Source: Vibrio europaeus (GTDB taxonomy: Bacteria; Pseudomonadota; Gammaproteobacteria; Enterobacterales; Vibrionaceae). From it: 64,000 nucleotides of DNA. Shown in pieces: positions 7,682 through 17,511 of this stretch (position 1 is its first letter; each line of letters starts with the position of its first letter). Under the pieces are notes generated by a model. It did no database searches, was not told where the DNA came from, and saw nothing but the letters and a program-made list of their open reading frames with translations. The translations under genes were made by a program, and so were the position numbers. The stretch lies in contig NZ_CM004621.1 in the NCBI RefSeq assembly GCF_001695575.1, forward strand, positions 1 through 64,000, in the 5' to 3' direction.

Positions 7682-10600
7682 ATCGCTCTCTATCCATAGT
7701 GTAATCTATACCAATCTCTCCTTTCTGTGGTTGCTCATATGGGTTGTGGTTTAGAGTCTCAAAGCTTTCTCTTAATCGATATTGCTCTTGAGTTTTCTCT
7801 TCTGGGACTTTGTGATCACTACTTGAAATATCATCTTTATGTATTTCCTTATAGTGGCTCAATGCTTCATTTTTAATTTCTCGCTCAATATCTTTACCGT
7901 CGATAAATGAAAGCTCCTTATTAGACAGAGCAGCTTTTATCCTATCAATGTGATAGCCAGAAACATTATCTTTGCTTTCAAGGGCAACAACCACACGCTG
8001 CCTTAATTCCTCATCGGGCATTTTTAAAATGTCCTTTGGATTATTCACTATGTGAATGTCAAAATCACCGTTAGTTGCTTTCTGGATGCTGAATGCTTCA
8101 ACAAGCGTATTGGTAATAATACTTGTGTTAGCATCTTTTCCTTGGTGAAATTCAGTGTAGTTCCCAGACTTATTACCCAGTGTACGAGAAATAACATCTA
8201 AATCCGCAAGAGAGCCGTCATTCTTTAAATAGGTGATTTCTATTCCTTGAGTTTGCTTATCTCTATCATGAATATTGGTCAGCATTGCAGGATAGGTTGA
8301 TTTTGTTTCTGATGAATAGACCGCAGGATGAAAGCGAATATTCAACTTTTCTTCCGTATTGAAGCCTCTTGAATTTAAAAGAATCTCCGCAGGTGTCCCA
8401 TTTATTGGTAAAGAATGGCTCCAGTATTCCTTTGCATAACCAACAAACTTTGCCGTTCTATCGGTCAGGGTTTGGGTTAATTTTTCATGCGCGGGATTTT
8501 CAGATAGTCCATATTTTTCACTAGCGTTTAATAACTTATCTGCATGGTGTAGAGCTTCTTTATAGTTAATATCTTCCCTACTCATAATTAAGTTGATTAG
8601 GGAGCCTCGTTCGCCAGTGACATGATCTTTGAAATACCCCCTGAACTCGCCTGTTAATTGTATCTCAGTCGTTTCCCTACCTTGTCCAAATACCATTGTA
8701 TACTTATTTGATTGGCTCTTGTTCGGTGTGCCAAGCAAATGAATCGCTAGGGATTCGGTGAATTTTGGTAGGGTCTCTTTGATGTGTTCGGAGAAGAAAC
8801 GAGCATCAAAATCGCCGTTGATATCTTGGTATTTAGGGTTCTCTTTAGGCAGCGGCGAGTCGTTGAAATATTGCGTGACGACAGGCGTTTTCCCTTGTTG
8901 AGTTTCCAGAGCACTCGCTTTGTTGGTGTCTTTATTTATCCACTGTTTCAACATCGCTTTGGGGTGGTCGGTATAGATCCTGATGTGTTGGCTCGCCCTG
9001 GTTTGGTCGATACCTGCGCGGCGAATGTCAGTGAGTGCGCCTTTTCCTTTAACCGCTGCAATCACGTTGGGATACGTTGACCCCTGCGCCATATCTGCGG
9101 TTCTAGTGTAAGCGTAGTCCCAGTGGCCATCGCTTAACGATTTAGGATCGAGGGACAAGGTTTTCCCTTCAGCGTTCTTAGCTTCAATCAAGCCGCTCGA
9201 TGCTGAAGTAACGGTGTAGGTCTGGTTGGCTACAATACCTCTTTTCTTGTCAGTAAATCGGGTCAGTATGCTCTCTCCTACGGATATTGGTTGGGTACTG
9301 GCCGCAAACACGTTGGTAAACTGGTGTGAGCGGTGGCGTGGTAGAAATGGGCTCAGTTGGTTTGTTTTTTCGTCGCGTAGCATCACAACGCCGCTTTCCT
9401 TATCGACGGATTCAATTGTTGCGTAGTTGCCTGGTTTGGTGGAAACGATGAGTCCTTTCTGATAGGGCAGCATAGTTGAAAGCTCTTCTTTCGACGCCCC
9501 AGTTTGACGAATGCGTAGTACGCCAATGTTCTGTGAGCCCAGGGATTTTTCTTTCATCAACCCCGTTCTGATTTGGTAAGCAATCTGATCGCGCTCGATA
9601 TTGGTATACGCAATCACGAGCGTGTTGTTACGTGTTTCTGGTGTTCGAGCTAGGTAGTCTTGAGCAACACAACCAGGCAGCATTTTGGTGGCGTCCTCCT
9701 GCGCTTTAGCTTTGTCTAAGGCGGTCTCATCCAGTGTTGAAACCACATGCTCACTTCTGTTTGTACCTTCAGATTGTGTGGCCTGTTGCTGAAGTTTGTC
9801 CAGGGAGCTTTCTGGCTGTTTGTCGATGATGTTGTGGACAGCACCTTGTAGCACTTCTTGCTGTTGTCTGACGATATCCGTCATAAACGCAGCCTTGAGT
9901 GCATTTTGGGAAATGGCGAGCTCGAATGGCTTACCCGCTGACAGGGATTGCAACTGCTCTTTATCACCCAGTAGTACCGCTTTTGCATCGGCTTTGGTAA
10001 CGATTTCGACAAACTCTTTCGCTTGTCGATTGCTGACCATTGAACTTTCATCAAGGAGAAATAGGGCATTGCTGTACTGCTGTGGCTCTACCGTCCCTTG
10101 TCGAATGTCAGATAATAGGCTTTCCAGGGTTTGCGCCTCGATGCCTTTCTCTTTCAACTCAGAAACGGCAGCGTGAGTAGGCGCAAGACCGATCACCTGG
10201 CTTGGTGACGTAGTGCCAGAGCTCAGTGCTTGTTTGACGAGTGATACGCCCGTTTCAAGCATGGTGGATTTACCTGTCCCCGCTAATCCTTGCACACCAA
10301 CAAAGCGGTCATTTGTAGTTGCGATCAAGGTGATGCTGTCACTTTGTCCTTGAGTTAACCGTGTTTGCTCAGATAGGAATCGCTCTGTTTCTTTCTGGGT
10401 AGCGTAGGGTGTGACTTGTCCTTGGCCATCCTTCACAGTTTCAATGATGGAGCGTTCTGTCTCAATGGCATCCTTGGTCGTCCAACGAGTGCCGTCCTGG
10501 TATTCAGCAGAAAGAAGATTAGACTTGTCACTTAAGAGCTGTGCCACTTCTTCTTTAGTTACAGCTTGCCCCGCTTCTTCAAAGGCGTAACGAATGGCTT

Positions 10601-13406
10601 CTTCTACAAGCTGTTTTTGGGTAAATCCGGCTTCACGCTCGCTGATATGGTTGATAGCAAAATTCACCGCGCGCTCGATGACGGGCAGCTCAACTGACCG
10701 TTCTGATAAAGCAGAACACACATCCCGCTGAATATCTTCCGCCGTGTGGTGATTAACAAAGCGATCGTTTGTCACTGTGGATTCTAATACCCGAGTTATT
10801 GCCGAGGGTCTATGCTCCATTTTCTGCATAGCTTGCTCCGTTTTCACTTTGTTGTCTGTGTAGATATCCAGGGCTTGCCCGTTTTGAGATATTTCTCCGA
10901 TAAGCGTGCTTGTGAAGGCATAGCTTTTGCCTGAAATCATCACATGGCTTTTGTCTGGGTCGAGTTGGCTTGGCCGCTGTACATACCCGTATTTGATAGG
11001 GCTGTCACGCAGAGCTTGCGTGGTCGTTTTGAGCGTTTCACCATTCGAGTTTTCAAGGGTCAATGTGTCGCCCTTCACTTGTGAAACGGAATATCGTGTA
11101 TTGGCTTCGAGTCCAGACTCTAAGTGACGGCCTAGTGAAACAATCGACTCCCCTGCTGAGATGTTGATTGATCCAGACTCGAATATCTGAGGCTTCAGTT
11201 TTCTAAATGCCGCACTTTTTACATTAAACGTATTGACCTCACCCGTTGACTTATCCATGAGGTCGATAGTGTTGTCTTTTCGGGAGAGGCCAGAAATGAG
11301 CCATTCTGATGGTTGTTTGTCCTTCCAACTTCTCACTGTCATGCCAGTTCTATAGTGGGTCACAACATCGCGTTGTGCGTCACTGAGAAACACAGGCGTT
11401 TGGGTTTCCACACTCACACTGCTTCGAGCAAGCTGCCCTTGGTTCTGAAGCGTGTTTCTTATCTCATGAGTCAGAGTGGCGGCTTCTTTTTGAGAAGTGG
11501 CCAAGACTTGCGTTTGTGACTTGTCAGATAGAGCGGCGTAGTGTTTCGCAACAAGGGCGGCGTCTTGTTTATGCAGTTGAACGTGCGTATCGCTTTTTCG
11601 GTTGTTCACCCATTGCGTAGTTTCAACATGACCTTTGCCGTAAAGCGTCATGGCCGAGTGAGATTTGAAGCCTTGTCTTGCTGACGTTCTGTTGAGGAAA
11701 ACCGTTTTAGAGTTTGATTTTTGCGCTTGCTCCGTGATGGCCAGTAAATCGTTAGCGCTGAGTTTTTGGGCGTTATCGATCAGGATTACATCCTTATTGG
11801 TAAAAGGGGTTTCACCAGACAAGAATCCATGTAGATGATGGTGTTGTGTTGAGTTGAAATAGTTTCTAACCCAGTCACTGACCCGATGGTTTTGCGCGGT
11901 GACGTTTTTCTCCCCGCGTTTGCGGTCGGCGGCGTTGGGAGAGACCAGGTGGACGCGTTTTTGCGATTGCGTACCAACGTGTTGGAGGTGAGAAGCAATC
12001 GACTCAGCTGTACCAAACACATTAACGACTTGAAATTGCTTGGTTGACTCTAGGATACCTTGGATTTTTTGAGCGCTGTCTTTGCTCAGATTTAAATCGT
12101 TAAGGGCGGTTTGGTTGGTATGGATTCGCATATGCTGTGAGCGGCCTTCGGTTGCGGTGAGTAGACGCGACTCGGTATCAATCATAGCCTGGGTTGTGTA
12201 TTGCCCTTTTTTGTCCAGGCTTACCCATTCGCCTTTAGTGATTTTTTCTTCAGCAGCGGCTTTAAGATCGATGGCGTTGCCTTCACCTCCGATGCTGAAC
12301 TCAGAAACTGCTTTTTCAATCACGGTTTCCAGTGAGAAAGCACTTTGATACTGGACCAGGTGATTGATGGTACGGTCGAGAGTGTCATTAAGACGCACGG
12401 TGTCAATGACTTTCACTTTTGCTACTGCGCTCCCCGCCTTTGCCTGCGCAACCACATTGTGAATATCAAAGCCGGTTGCTTTGATTTCTTGCTGCCACTT
12501 TTGATGAAGGGAGGATTCACTAGCATGGCTTTTGGCTTTGCGAGTGTTTTTGGCTGCGAAGTCGCGAGTCGCCAAAGAGTTAAAGCCCAGTTCCTCGGTT
12601 TTCTCTTCAATCTGTTGTTGGCGCTTTGAAAATACATCAATGACCTTTTCGGGAACGGCGGTGATTTCAAACTGGCCATTGCCTGTGCCTTTGATGGTGT
12701 ATCCCGCTTCTTCAGCTAGTTTGGCGTACTCACTTTGATAAAGCATTCCGTAGTATTTCTGGGAGGCATACAGTCGTTCTGAAGAACCATTAATGACCCC
12801 ATCTTTCTGGCGTAGGCACGATGCAAGGGCGCGAAGCTTTCCTTCGTCATCTCGCGTCATGTTAGTGGCCAAGGAGTGCGTATGTAGTTGCGGGTCATCC
12901 TCTCGACTGGTTTTATGCTGTACCGCAGCAAAGAGCATTTGCCCAGTGTTTTCGAAGGTTTGCTTGCCTTGCTCATCGGTTCCTTTCACTTGAGCAATGT
13001 CTTTCTCAAGCTCTGAAAGCGCAAATTTCACGGCTTGATTGTGGGCGGCGAGTAGTCGTTCATCCCCACCCACAAGGGCTAATAGACTGGCTGATTTAGG
13101 CGCTGAAAAGGTGATATCAAAACCTGGTCGGTGCTTATCTCGTTTGCCATGAACCGTTTCTTCGCCCCATTCACCTTGTAAGGCTTTCTCTAGGGTAGCT
13201 TGATCGACGGCTTTGCCTTCCATTCCCGCTTGTCTAGCGATGGCACCTAGCCATTGAGTGTTTTGGTTTTCGCTTTTCTCTTTGAGGTAATAATTGTCAT
13301 CATTTCCTTTCTCCAGAGAAACGTTAGGTAGGTCGTGGTGCTTTTCTTCATTTAGGTAATATTCAGAGGCTTTGCCAGGGTTAGATAGTGCAGAGATCGA
13401 TAGCAT
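7680..13406 (-). CDS. traI: TraI conjugative relaxase-helicase with a primase-like C-terminus
   Basis: 1908 aa, MOB-F class. The N-terminal relaxase has tyrosine pairs at residues 16-17 and 39-40 and the metal site HKTSREDDPQLHTH near 165-178. A decayed RecD-like region lies around 440-620. An active helicase follows, with Walker A GLAGTGKST near 1038 and a DESS box after it. Residues about 1560-1860 are unlike F TraI. They read like a MobA/P4-type primase: a helical part around GERGSLINLIM, then a Toprim-like stretch with RFHP near 1690 and a VEAFSIQK segment near 1765 where the Toprim Glu would be. It nicks oriT, unwinds and pilots the strand; the extra domain might prime replacement synthesis (inference). 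Confidence 0.95.
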   Translation of the reverse strand: MLSISALSNPGKASEYYLNEEKHHDLPNVSLEKGNDDNYYLKEKSENQNTQWLGAIARQAGMEGKAVDQATLEKALQGEWGEETVHGKRDKHRPGFDITFSAPKSASLLALVGGDERLLAAHNQAVKFALSELEKDIAQVKGTDEQGKQTFENTGQMLFAAVQHKTSREDDPQLHTHSLATNMTRDDEGKLRALASCLRQKDGVINGSSERLYASQKYYGMLYQSEYAKLAEEAGYTIKGTGNGQFEITAVPEKVIDVFSKRQQQIEEKTEELGFNSLATRDFAAKNTRKAKSHASESSLHQKWQQEIKATGFDIHNVVAQAKAGSAVAKVKVIDTVRLNDTLDRTINHLVQYQSAFSLETVIEKAVSEFSIGGEGNAIDLKAAAEEKITKGEWVSLDKKGQYTTQAMIDTESRLLTATEGRSQHMRIHTNQTALNDLNLSKDSAQKIQGILESTKQFQVVNVFGTAESIASHLQHVGTQSQKRVHLVSPNAADRKRGEKNVTAQNHRVSDWVRNYFNSTQHHHLHGFLSGETPFTNKDVILIDNAQKLSANDLLAITEQAQKSNSKTVFLNRTSARQGFKSHSAMTLYGKGHVETTQWVNNRKSDTHVQLHKQDAALVAKHYAALSDKSQTQVLATSQKEAATLTHEIRNTLQNQGQLARSSVSVETQTPVFLSDAQRDVVTHYRTGMTVRSWKDKQPSEWLISGLSRKDNTIDLMDKSTGEVNTFNVKSAAFRKLKPQIFESGSINISAGESIVSLGRHLESGLEANTRYSVSQVKGDTLTLENSNGETLKTTTQALRDSPIKYGYVQRPSQLDPDKSHVMISGKSYAFTSTLIGEISQNGQALDIYTDNKVKTEQAMQKMEHRPSAITRVLESTVTNDRFVNHHTAEDIQRDVCSALSERSVELPVIERAVNFAINHISEREAGFTQKQLVEEAIRYAFEEAGQAVTKEEVAQLLSDKSNLLSAEYQDGTRWTTKDAIETERSIIETVKDGQGQVTPYATQKETERFLSEQTRLTQGQSDSITLIATTNDRFVGVQGLAGTGKSTMLETGVSLVKQALSSGTTSPSQVIGLAPTHAAVSELKEKGIEAQTLESLLSDIRQGTVEPQQYSNALFLLDESSMVSNRQAKEFVEIVTKADAKAVLLGDKEQLQSLSAGKPFELAISQNALKAAFMTDIVRQQQEVLQGAVHNIIDKQPESSLDKLQQQATQSEGTNRSEHVVSTLDETALDKAKAQEDATKMLPGCVAQDYLARTPETRNNTLVIAYTNIERDQIAYQIRTGLMKEKSLGSQNIGVLRIRQTGASKEELSTMLPYQKGLIVSTKPGNYATIESVDKESGVVMLRDEKTNQLSPFLPRHRSHQFTNVFAASTQPISVGESILTRFTDKKRGIVANQTYTVTSASSGLIEAKNAEGKTLSLDPKSLSDGHWDYAYTRTADMAQGSTYPNVIAAVKGKGALTDIRRAGIDQTRASQHIRIYTDHPKAMLKQWINKDTNKASALETQQGKTPVVTQYFNDSPLPKENPKYQDINGDFDARFFSEHIKETLPKFTESLAIHLLGTPNKSQSNKYTMVFGQGRETTEIQLTGEFRGYFKDHVTGERGSLINLIMSREDINYKEALHHADKLLNASEKYGLSENPAHEKLTQTLTDRTAKFVGYAKEYWSHSLPINGTPAEILLNSRGFNTEEKLNIRFHPAVYSSETKSTYPAMLTNIHDRDKQTQGIEITYLKNDGSLADLDVISRTLGNKSGNYTEFHQGKDANTSIITNTLVEAFSIQKATNGDFDIHIVNNPKDILKMPDEELRQRVVVALESKDNVSGYHIDRIKAALSNKELSFIDGKDIEREIKNEALSHYKEIHKDDISSSDHKVPEEKTQEQYRLRESFETLNHNPYEQPQKGEIGIDYTMDRER

Positions 13407-13519
13407 GATAGTTCCTTAGTAACCAGGCAACCCAGAGCAGCAATGGCGAATTGCGGAGCGAATTTCGGGATACCTGGTGTTGTGAGTGATGGCGCACTCA
13501 CTTATTCAGTCAGTGCGGT

Positions 13520-13906
13520 TTATGGGTTTTTGTGCCAAAGGTTGGCGAGGTTGAGGCGAGGGCAGCTCGGACAGTTGAGGGTTTCACCGTTATTGATGAT
13601 TGAGAGTGTTAAGTCGGGGCGTTTCTCCCCTTCGCTTTGTTTCAATACGACAACAATGTGCTGTTTATCGATGTAATAAGGTTTCGATAGCCGACCGTGC
13701 TTAGTGAGAAAGTGCGCTTGCTCATCGAGCACAAAGACATCGTTGTTATCAGCGTTTTGATACTCCCCTTTGACAAGCGCGGGGAGTAAGTAATCGGGTG
13801 CTTCGTTGATGCCTGTTTGGTTATCTGACTGCGTTAAGCAGCCAGACAATGTGATGAGCAGAAAAGCGCTGAAGATATGTCTAGTCGTACAGTTCAATCT
13901 CATCAA
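13520..13906 (-). CDS. Lipoprotein between traD and traI
   Basis: 128 aa with a signal sequence and lipobox LSGC, so it is probably an outer- or inner-membrane lipoprotein. The N-terminus overlaps the traD C-terminus by 26 bases. The body is not recognised and has one CPSC motif near the end. Position inside the transfer operon suggests a role in transfer or exclusion, unproven. Confidence 0.75.
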   Translation of the reverse strand: MMRLNCTTRHIFSAFLLITLSGCLTQSDNQTGINEAPDYLLPALVKGEYQNADNNDVFVLDEQAHFLTKHGRLSKPYYIDKQHIVVVLKQSEGEKRPDLTLSIINNGETLNCPSCPRLNLANLWHKNP

Positions 13907-16001
13907 CGGTCTCCTTGCTTATCGACGCTTCGTCATTCTCCTTATTTCTTTGCTCTTGAGCGGTTTCTGATTCAACCTGTTGTTGCGGTTTTTGCTGCGC
14001 TGTTGGTTCCGCATCTACACGCTCAGATTGTTTCTTCAGCTTACTTACCGCAGCATTCATTTGAGACGCTTCGATTTTCATTTCATCTTCACTTTCAAAC
14101 TGTGATGCTTGAATAGCACGTAAGGCATTTCGATCTGATTCAGGAAGGGCCATGCTTGGTACCACGGTTTCGAGGTAAACGGCTTTTTCATACGCTTCTA
14201 ACATGCCAGGTGAGGGAGTGAACTCGCGCTTAATGAAAGGGGTTGCGATGTTCCTCATTTGGTCGTAGATAAGATCGAGCTTTGTAATGTAGGAAGAACC
14301 AGGCACACGTAGATAACATTCCAGGTCATCGAGCGCTTGGAGTTCACTTGGAATGACAATGCGTTGGCTGCGGGTCTCGTGACCAAGTGATACCCCATCT
14401 CGAAGCTCGTTCGCACCATAGGAAATATTCTCTTTTGAGAGTTCAATTTCTTGTTCCCCCAGGTCTTTGGATGATATTTCAGCCATTGCATTGGAAGGGG
14501 AGCGGAAGTAGAAACGAGTGTTCAATAAGTCGTTCATTTCTTCTGCTGCGTTCTTGCCATAGGTTTTCGTAAGCTGTGCGTAGGACTGAAGCCCAATGAC
14601 ATAACAGCCGCCAAACTTGCGTACTTCGGCGATGATTTCCCCGAGTTCAGGAAGCTTATGCAGACTGGGCATTTCATCCATAATGACCCAAATGCGACGA
14701 TCTGGATTTTCTTCTAGCCCCAATATGGCGTTAGACGCGATGGCCAACCAACTTGAGATAAGTGGTCTTAAAGAGGCGTGTTGACGAGCGGCACTGGATA
14801 AGAACAAAAAGCCACGCTGATTATCATCTTGTATCCAGTCGGTAATCGAAAACTTTTTACGTTCCGGTTTGCCATCCTCACCGACTCGATCGAGCCCATC
14901 AAGAAAGCGCAAGCTTTTGATATAGGTTGCTAGGACAGACTTGATGGAAATGGCGGTTTTCTGGATCTTGTCTGAGACTAGCGATGCTGATTCCGTTCCC
15001 TTTAAATAGCTGCCTAGCTCTTCAAGTTCTGACGTAAGCATGAGGTTAAGTAAGCGTTCGGTGGAACGCTGACCGTCTTTGTCATCTCTCATGCGATAGC
15101 CTGTACTGGAGAAAATGGTTCGTGCAGAATCGACCCAGAACGGGTCGCCTTCACCGTGTTGCGGTATTAAAGCGTTGGCCATGTTTTCAAAATCAGGCGC
15201 TTCTTTTGCGTCACACCAGATATCCCAATCCGCGCAGCGCTCATCAAAAGGGTTGAGGATAGTGTCTTGGGAAGGGTCGTAGAACTTACCGACAAACGTG
15301 CAGCCTTTATCGTAAATGATCGCCTTGTCACCACGCTTGCGTATCCAACGAAGAAGTTTTCGTATCGCGACTGATTTACCCGCACCTGTCGTCCCTTTTA
15401 TGCCAAGGTGTTGTACTTCAAAATCGTGTTTGAATAGGGCGATGCCATCAATGACAAAGTCGGACAATTTACCGTTGCCATTGCCCAGTTTTTTCTTCTC
15501 TTTTGCGCGTTTCTTTAAGTCTGCACTCAGTGTTTTGGGTTCGACCAGTTGATAGCCTCGGATGTGCTTATCTTCGCTTTTTTTCTCACCTTGTGCTTTG
15601 AAGTAGCGTGTGGCCAGGATGAAGAAAGCTAAACCGGACATGAACGCGATGAGAAAGTTGATTTGTACCTGATGAATAACGGAGTCATATAACGTCCCTA
15701 GCTCAGTATTTTGCAGTTGTTCTCCAAGCGTACTGACGTAGCGTTGGCCATTCCAAAAAGTCGTTACCTTGGCGCTTTCTTGCATACCAAAGCCTTGATA
15801 TAGGTGATTTCGAACTGTGTAGAAAATTGCCCACCAAGCATTATCAGGAGCTCTAAGCCAGGTTAGAAGTAAAGTGAACGCCGCTACAGCATACATAATG
15901 TATCTACCCAGTTTATTGTGTACCTGGAAGAACATATGAATGGCGTGAAAGGTGATTTGTCCACCGCGAGTAATATGATTACTTGTGTGTTGAGAACTCA
16001 T
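13881..16001 (-). CDS. traD: TraD type IV coupling protein
   Basis: 706 aa inner-membrane ATPase linking the relaxosome to the secretion channel. Two N-terminal membrane segments (about 25-60 and 105-135) are followed by Walker A GTTGAGKS near residue 204 and Walker B IWVIMDEMPSLHKL near 440. The Gln/Glu-rich C-terminus is typical of the region that contacts TraM or TraI. It is separated from the upstream gene by a strong terminator, so it may have its own promoter. Confidence 0.95.
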   Translation of the reverse strand: MSSQHTSNHITRGGQITFHAIHMFFQVHNKLGRYIMYAVAAFTLLLTWLRAPDNAWWAIFYTVRNHLYQGFGMQESAKVTTFWNGQRYVSTLGEQLQNTELGTLYDSVIHQVQINFLIAFMSGLAFFILATRYFKAQGEKKSEDKHIRGYQLVEPKTLSADLKKRAKEKKKLGNGNGKLSDFVIDGIALFKHDFEVQHLGIKGTTGAGKSVAIRKLLRWIRKRGDKAIIYDKGCTFVGKFYDPSQDTILNPFDERCADWDIWCDAKEAPDFENMANALIPQHGEGDPFWVDSARTIFSSTGYRMRDDKDGQRSTERLLNLMLTSELEELGSYLKGTESASLVSDKIQKTAISIKSVLATYIKSLRFLDGLDRVGEDGKPERKKFSITDWIQDDNQRGFLFLSSAARQHASLRPLISSWLAIASNAILGLEENPDRRIWVIMDEMPSLHKLPELGEIIAEVRKFGGCYVIGLQSYAQLTKTYGKNAAEEMNDLLNTRFYFRSPSNAMAEISSKDLGEQEIELSKENISYGANELRDGVSLGHETRSQRIVIPSELQALDDLECYLRVPGSSYITKLDLIYDQMRNIATPFIKREFTPSPGMLEAYEKAVYLETVVPSMALPESDRNALRAIQASQFESEDEMKIEASQMNAAVSKLKKQSERVDAEPTAQQKPQQQVESETAQEQRNKENDEASISKETVDEIELYD

Positions 16002-16032
16002 AAGCGAATCCTGTTTGAGATTTAATAACGAA

Positions 16033-16056
16033 GAAAGCGCCTAGATAGGCGCTTTC
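16033..16056. repeat. Hairpin upstream of traD
   Basis: GAAAGCGCC-tagata-GGCGCTTTC, 9-bp perfect stem without a T run on the traD strand. It may be an attenuator or operator. Confidence 0.55.
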
Positions 16057-16086
16057 GGGTCGGGGTTAGGTTGGCTTGTTAGAGGT

Positions 16087-16111
16087 AAAAAAAACGCCTC
16101 GGAGAGAGGCG
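16087..16111 (-). terminator. Terminator between the 75-aa gene and traD
   Basis: On the minus strand CGCCTC-TCTCC-GAGGCG is followed by eight T residues. It would end transcription coming from traG. Confidence 0.8.
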
Positions 16112-16137
16112 CAAAACAGTACATGGATGCTTATTAA

Positions 16138-16365
16138 TTACTTTTCGATTCGAACCCATTTTAGGTGAGTGGTAGAAACCGAAACATTCTTGCACTGCAT
16201 CGTGAATCCTGGGGCCATTTCAATGACCGTTCCAGAAGTCCAGTATTGGTTATCATAAAAGCAATACTTAGATTCATCTAGCTGTGGAGGCTGTGGATAT
16301 TTTGTCTCATCGGCTTGCGCTAAAAATGCAAGTGGTAGTAGACAAAGAGCTGCAATTTTTTTCAT
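16138..16365 (-). CDS. Small secreted protein, DUF1496-like
   Basis: 75 aa with a clear signal peptide (about residues 1-18). The mature part has two Cys and CFYDNQYWTSGTVIEM, resembling DUF1496 periplasmic proteins. It lies between traG and traD, where F carries traS and traT, so an exclusion role is a positional guess only. Confidence 0.7.
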   Translation of the reverse strand: MKKIAALCLLPLAFLAQADETKYPQPPQLDESKYCFYDNQYWTSGTVIEMAPGFTMQCKNVSVSTTHLKWVRIEK

Positions 16366-16409
16366 AGGTTTTCCTTTCTATTATTTACGTCAAAAAAGTG
16401 AGGATGAAA

Positions 16410-16838
16410 TTAGGAGGGGATATATAGTCGGACAGGAGCGCTACCCATACTTGATAACTTATTTGACCATACCTCTGAGCCTGTAAAGGCACAAAGACAT
16501 AAGGTTTGTCCACAAACGCCAAGTATTATTTTGTCGTTATGCAAAACAAAAGAAATAGCGCTGTCAGAGAATAGACCTTCGCCCTCTCTTGGTTTGCTTC
16601 TCCAAACTTCTTTTCCGGTTTCTGTGTAAAGGCAAAATACATACCCAGAACTGATGCCAAATACCATCTTTCTTAAGTACAAAAATTTCGCATGTTCTAT
16701 GTTATCTGCTTCTATTCCTTTTCCTAAAAAGTTCACAAATCCTTGTTTTTCCAGTTGTGGTAATTCCTCTAAAGCAGGGGAAGTCTTATCGTTAATAACG
16801 GTGTAGTGATTGTCTTTGTGAAGAAAAAGAAAACTCAT
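16410..16838 (-). CDS. Hypothetical protein with beta-propeller-like repeats
   Basis: 142 aa without a signal peptide. Two related segments, TGKEVWRSKP and TGSEVWSNKL, resemble PQQ-type propeller blades, but two blades would not close a propeller. No function is assigned. Codon use is AT-richer than in the neighbouring tra genes, suggesting later insertion. Confidence 0.65.
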   Translation of the reverse strand: MSFLFLHKDNHYTVINDKTSPALEELPQLEKQGFVNFLGKGIEADNIEHAKFLYLRKMVFGISSGYVFCLYTETGKEVWRSKPREGEGLFSDSAISFVLHNDKIILGVCGQTLCLCAFTGSEVWSNKLSSMGSAPVRLYIPS

Positions 16839-16885
16839 AGGATCTCTTATATAGGTTTAATGCGGTAATTAATTTTTAAGATTTA

Positions 16886-17419
16886 TCAATATTTCCAACC
16901 GTTAAGTTGTAAGCTTTTAGGGATGGTTTCAAAGCAAGGGTATTGTGTCTGTAGGCCGTATTTTATTACTTGGTTTATTGACACTCCAAATGCTCCTGCA
17001 TAGTTGTCTTGTCGTAATCCATTTGGATCTATTTCTACAGTTTTCTCCAATGCATTCCAAATTACACTTTTTAAAAAATCTGGGTGACGTTTGGGGTTCA
17101 TAATCATGGTGTCATGCATGCAGAACCATGTAGGGGCATTCATGCGGCGCTGCATATTTACCGTATCGTAAATACCATTGTGTAAGCCGATTAGATAGGT
17201 ATCGAGCTTCTCTTTCTCTGGGGTTCCCTGTTCATCAATGTGCTGAAGGAAGTAAGCGAGTTTAGTGACGTCTCGTTTATCATCTTCCTTCATGCCCGTG
17301 GTATATGTTTTACTGTATTGAGCATCTAATTCAATAAGAAGTTCAGTGAGAGCAGGTGATTGTGCCCAAGTTGGAAAACTAAGGCATAGCGCCATTAAAA
17401 ACATACTTAAACGTTTCAT
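16886..17419 (-). CDS. Periplasmic hypothetical protein
   Basis: 177 aa from ATG 17419, which follows AGGAATGGA and starts a proper signal peptide ending TWAQS; the longer frame to 17488 has no ribosome site. The mature protein has two widely spaced Cys. Not recognised. It directly follows traG and occupies the traS/traT position of F. Confidence 0.75.
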   Translation of the reverse strand: MKRLSMFLMALCLSFPTWAQSPALTELLIELDAQYSKTYTTGMKEDDKRDVTKLAYFLQHIDEQGTPEKEKLDTYLIGLHNGIYDTVNMQRRMNAPTWFCMHDTMIMNPKRHPDFLKSVIWNALEKTVEIDPNGLRQDNYAGAFGVSINQVIKYGLQTQYPCFETIPKSLQLNGWKY

Positions 17420-17511
17420 AAATCCATTCCTACTGTTTTTATTTACACTGTTTATTTTACCAGTATAAGAGCGATACATAAAGGTCAACTATGCATCGCG
17501 ATCAATATATT

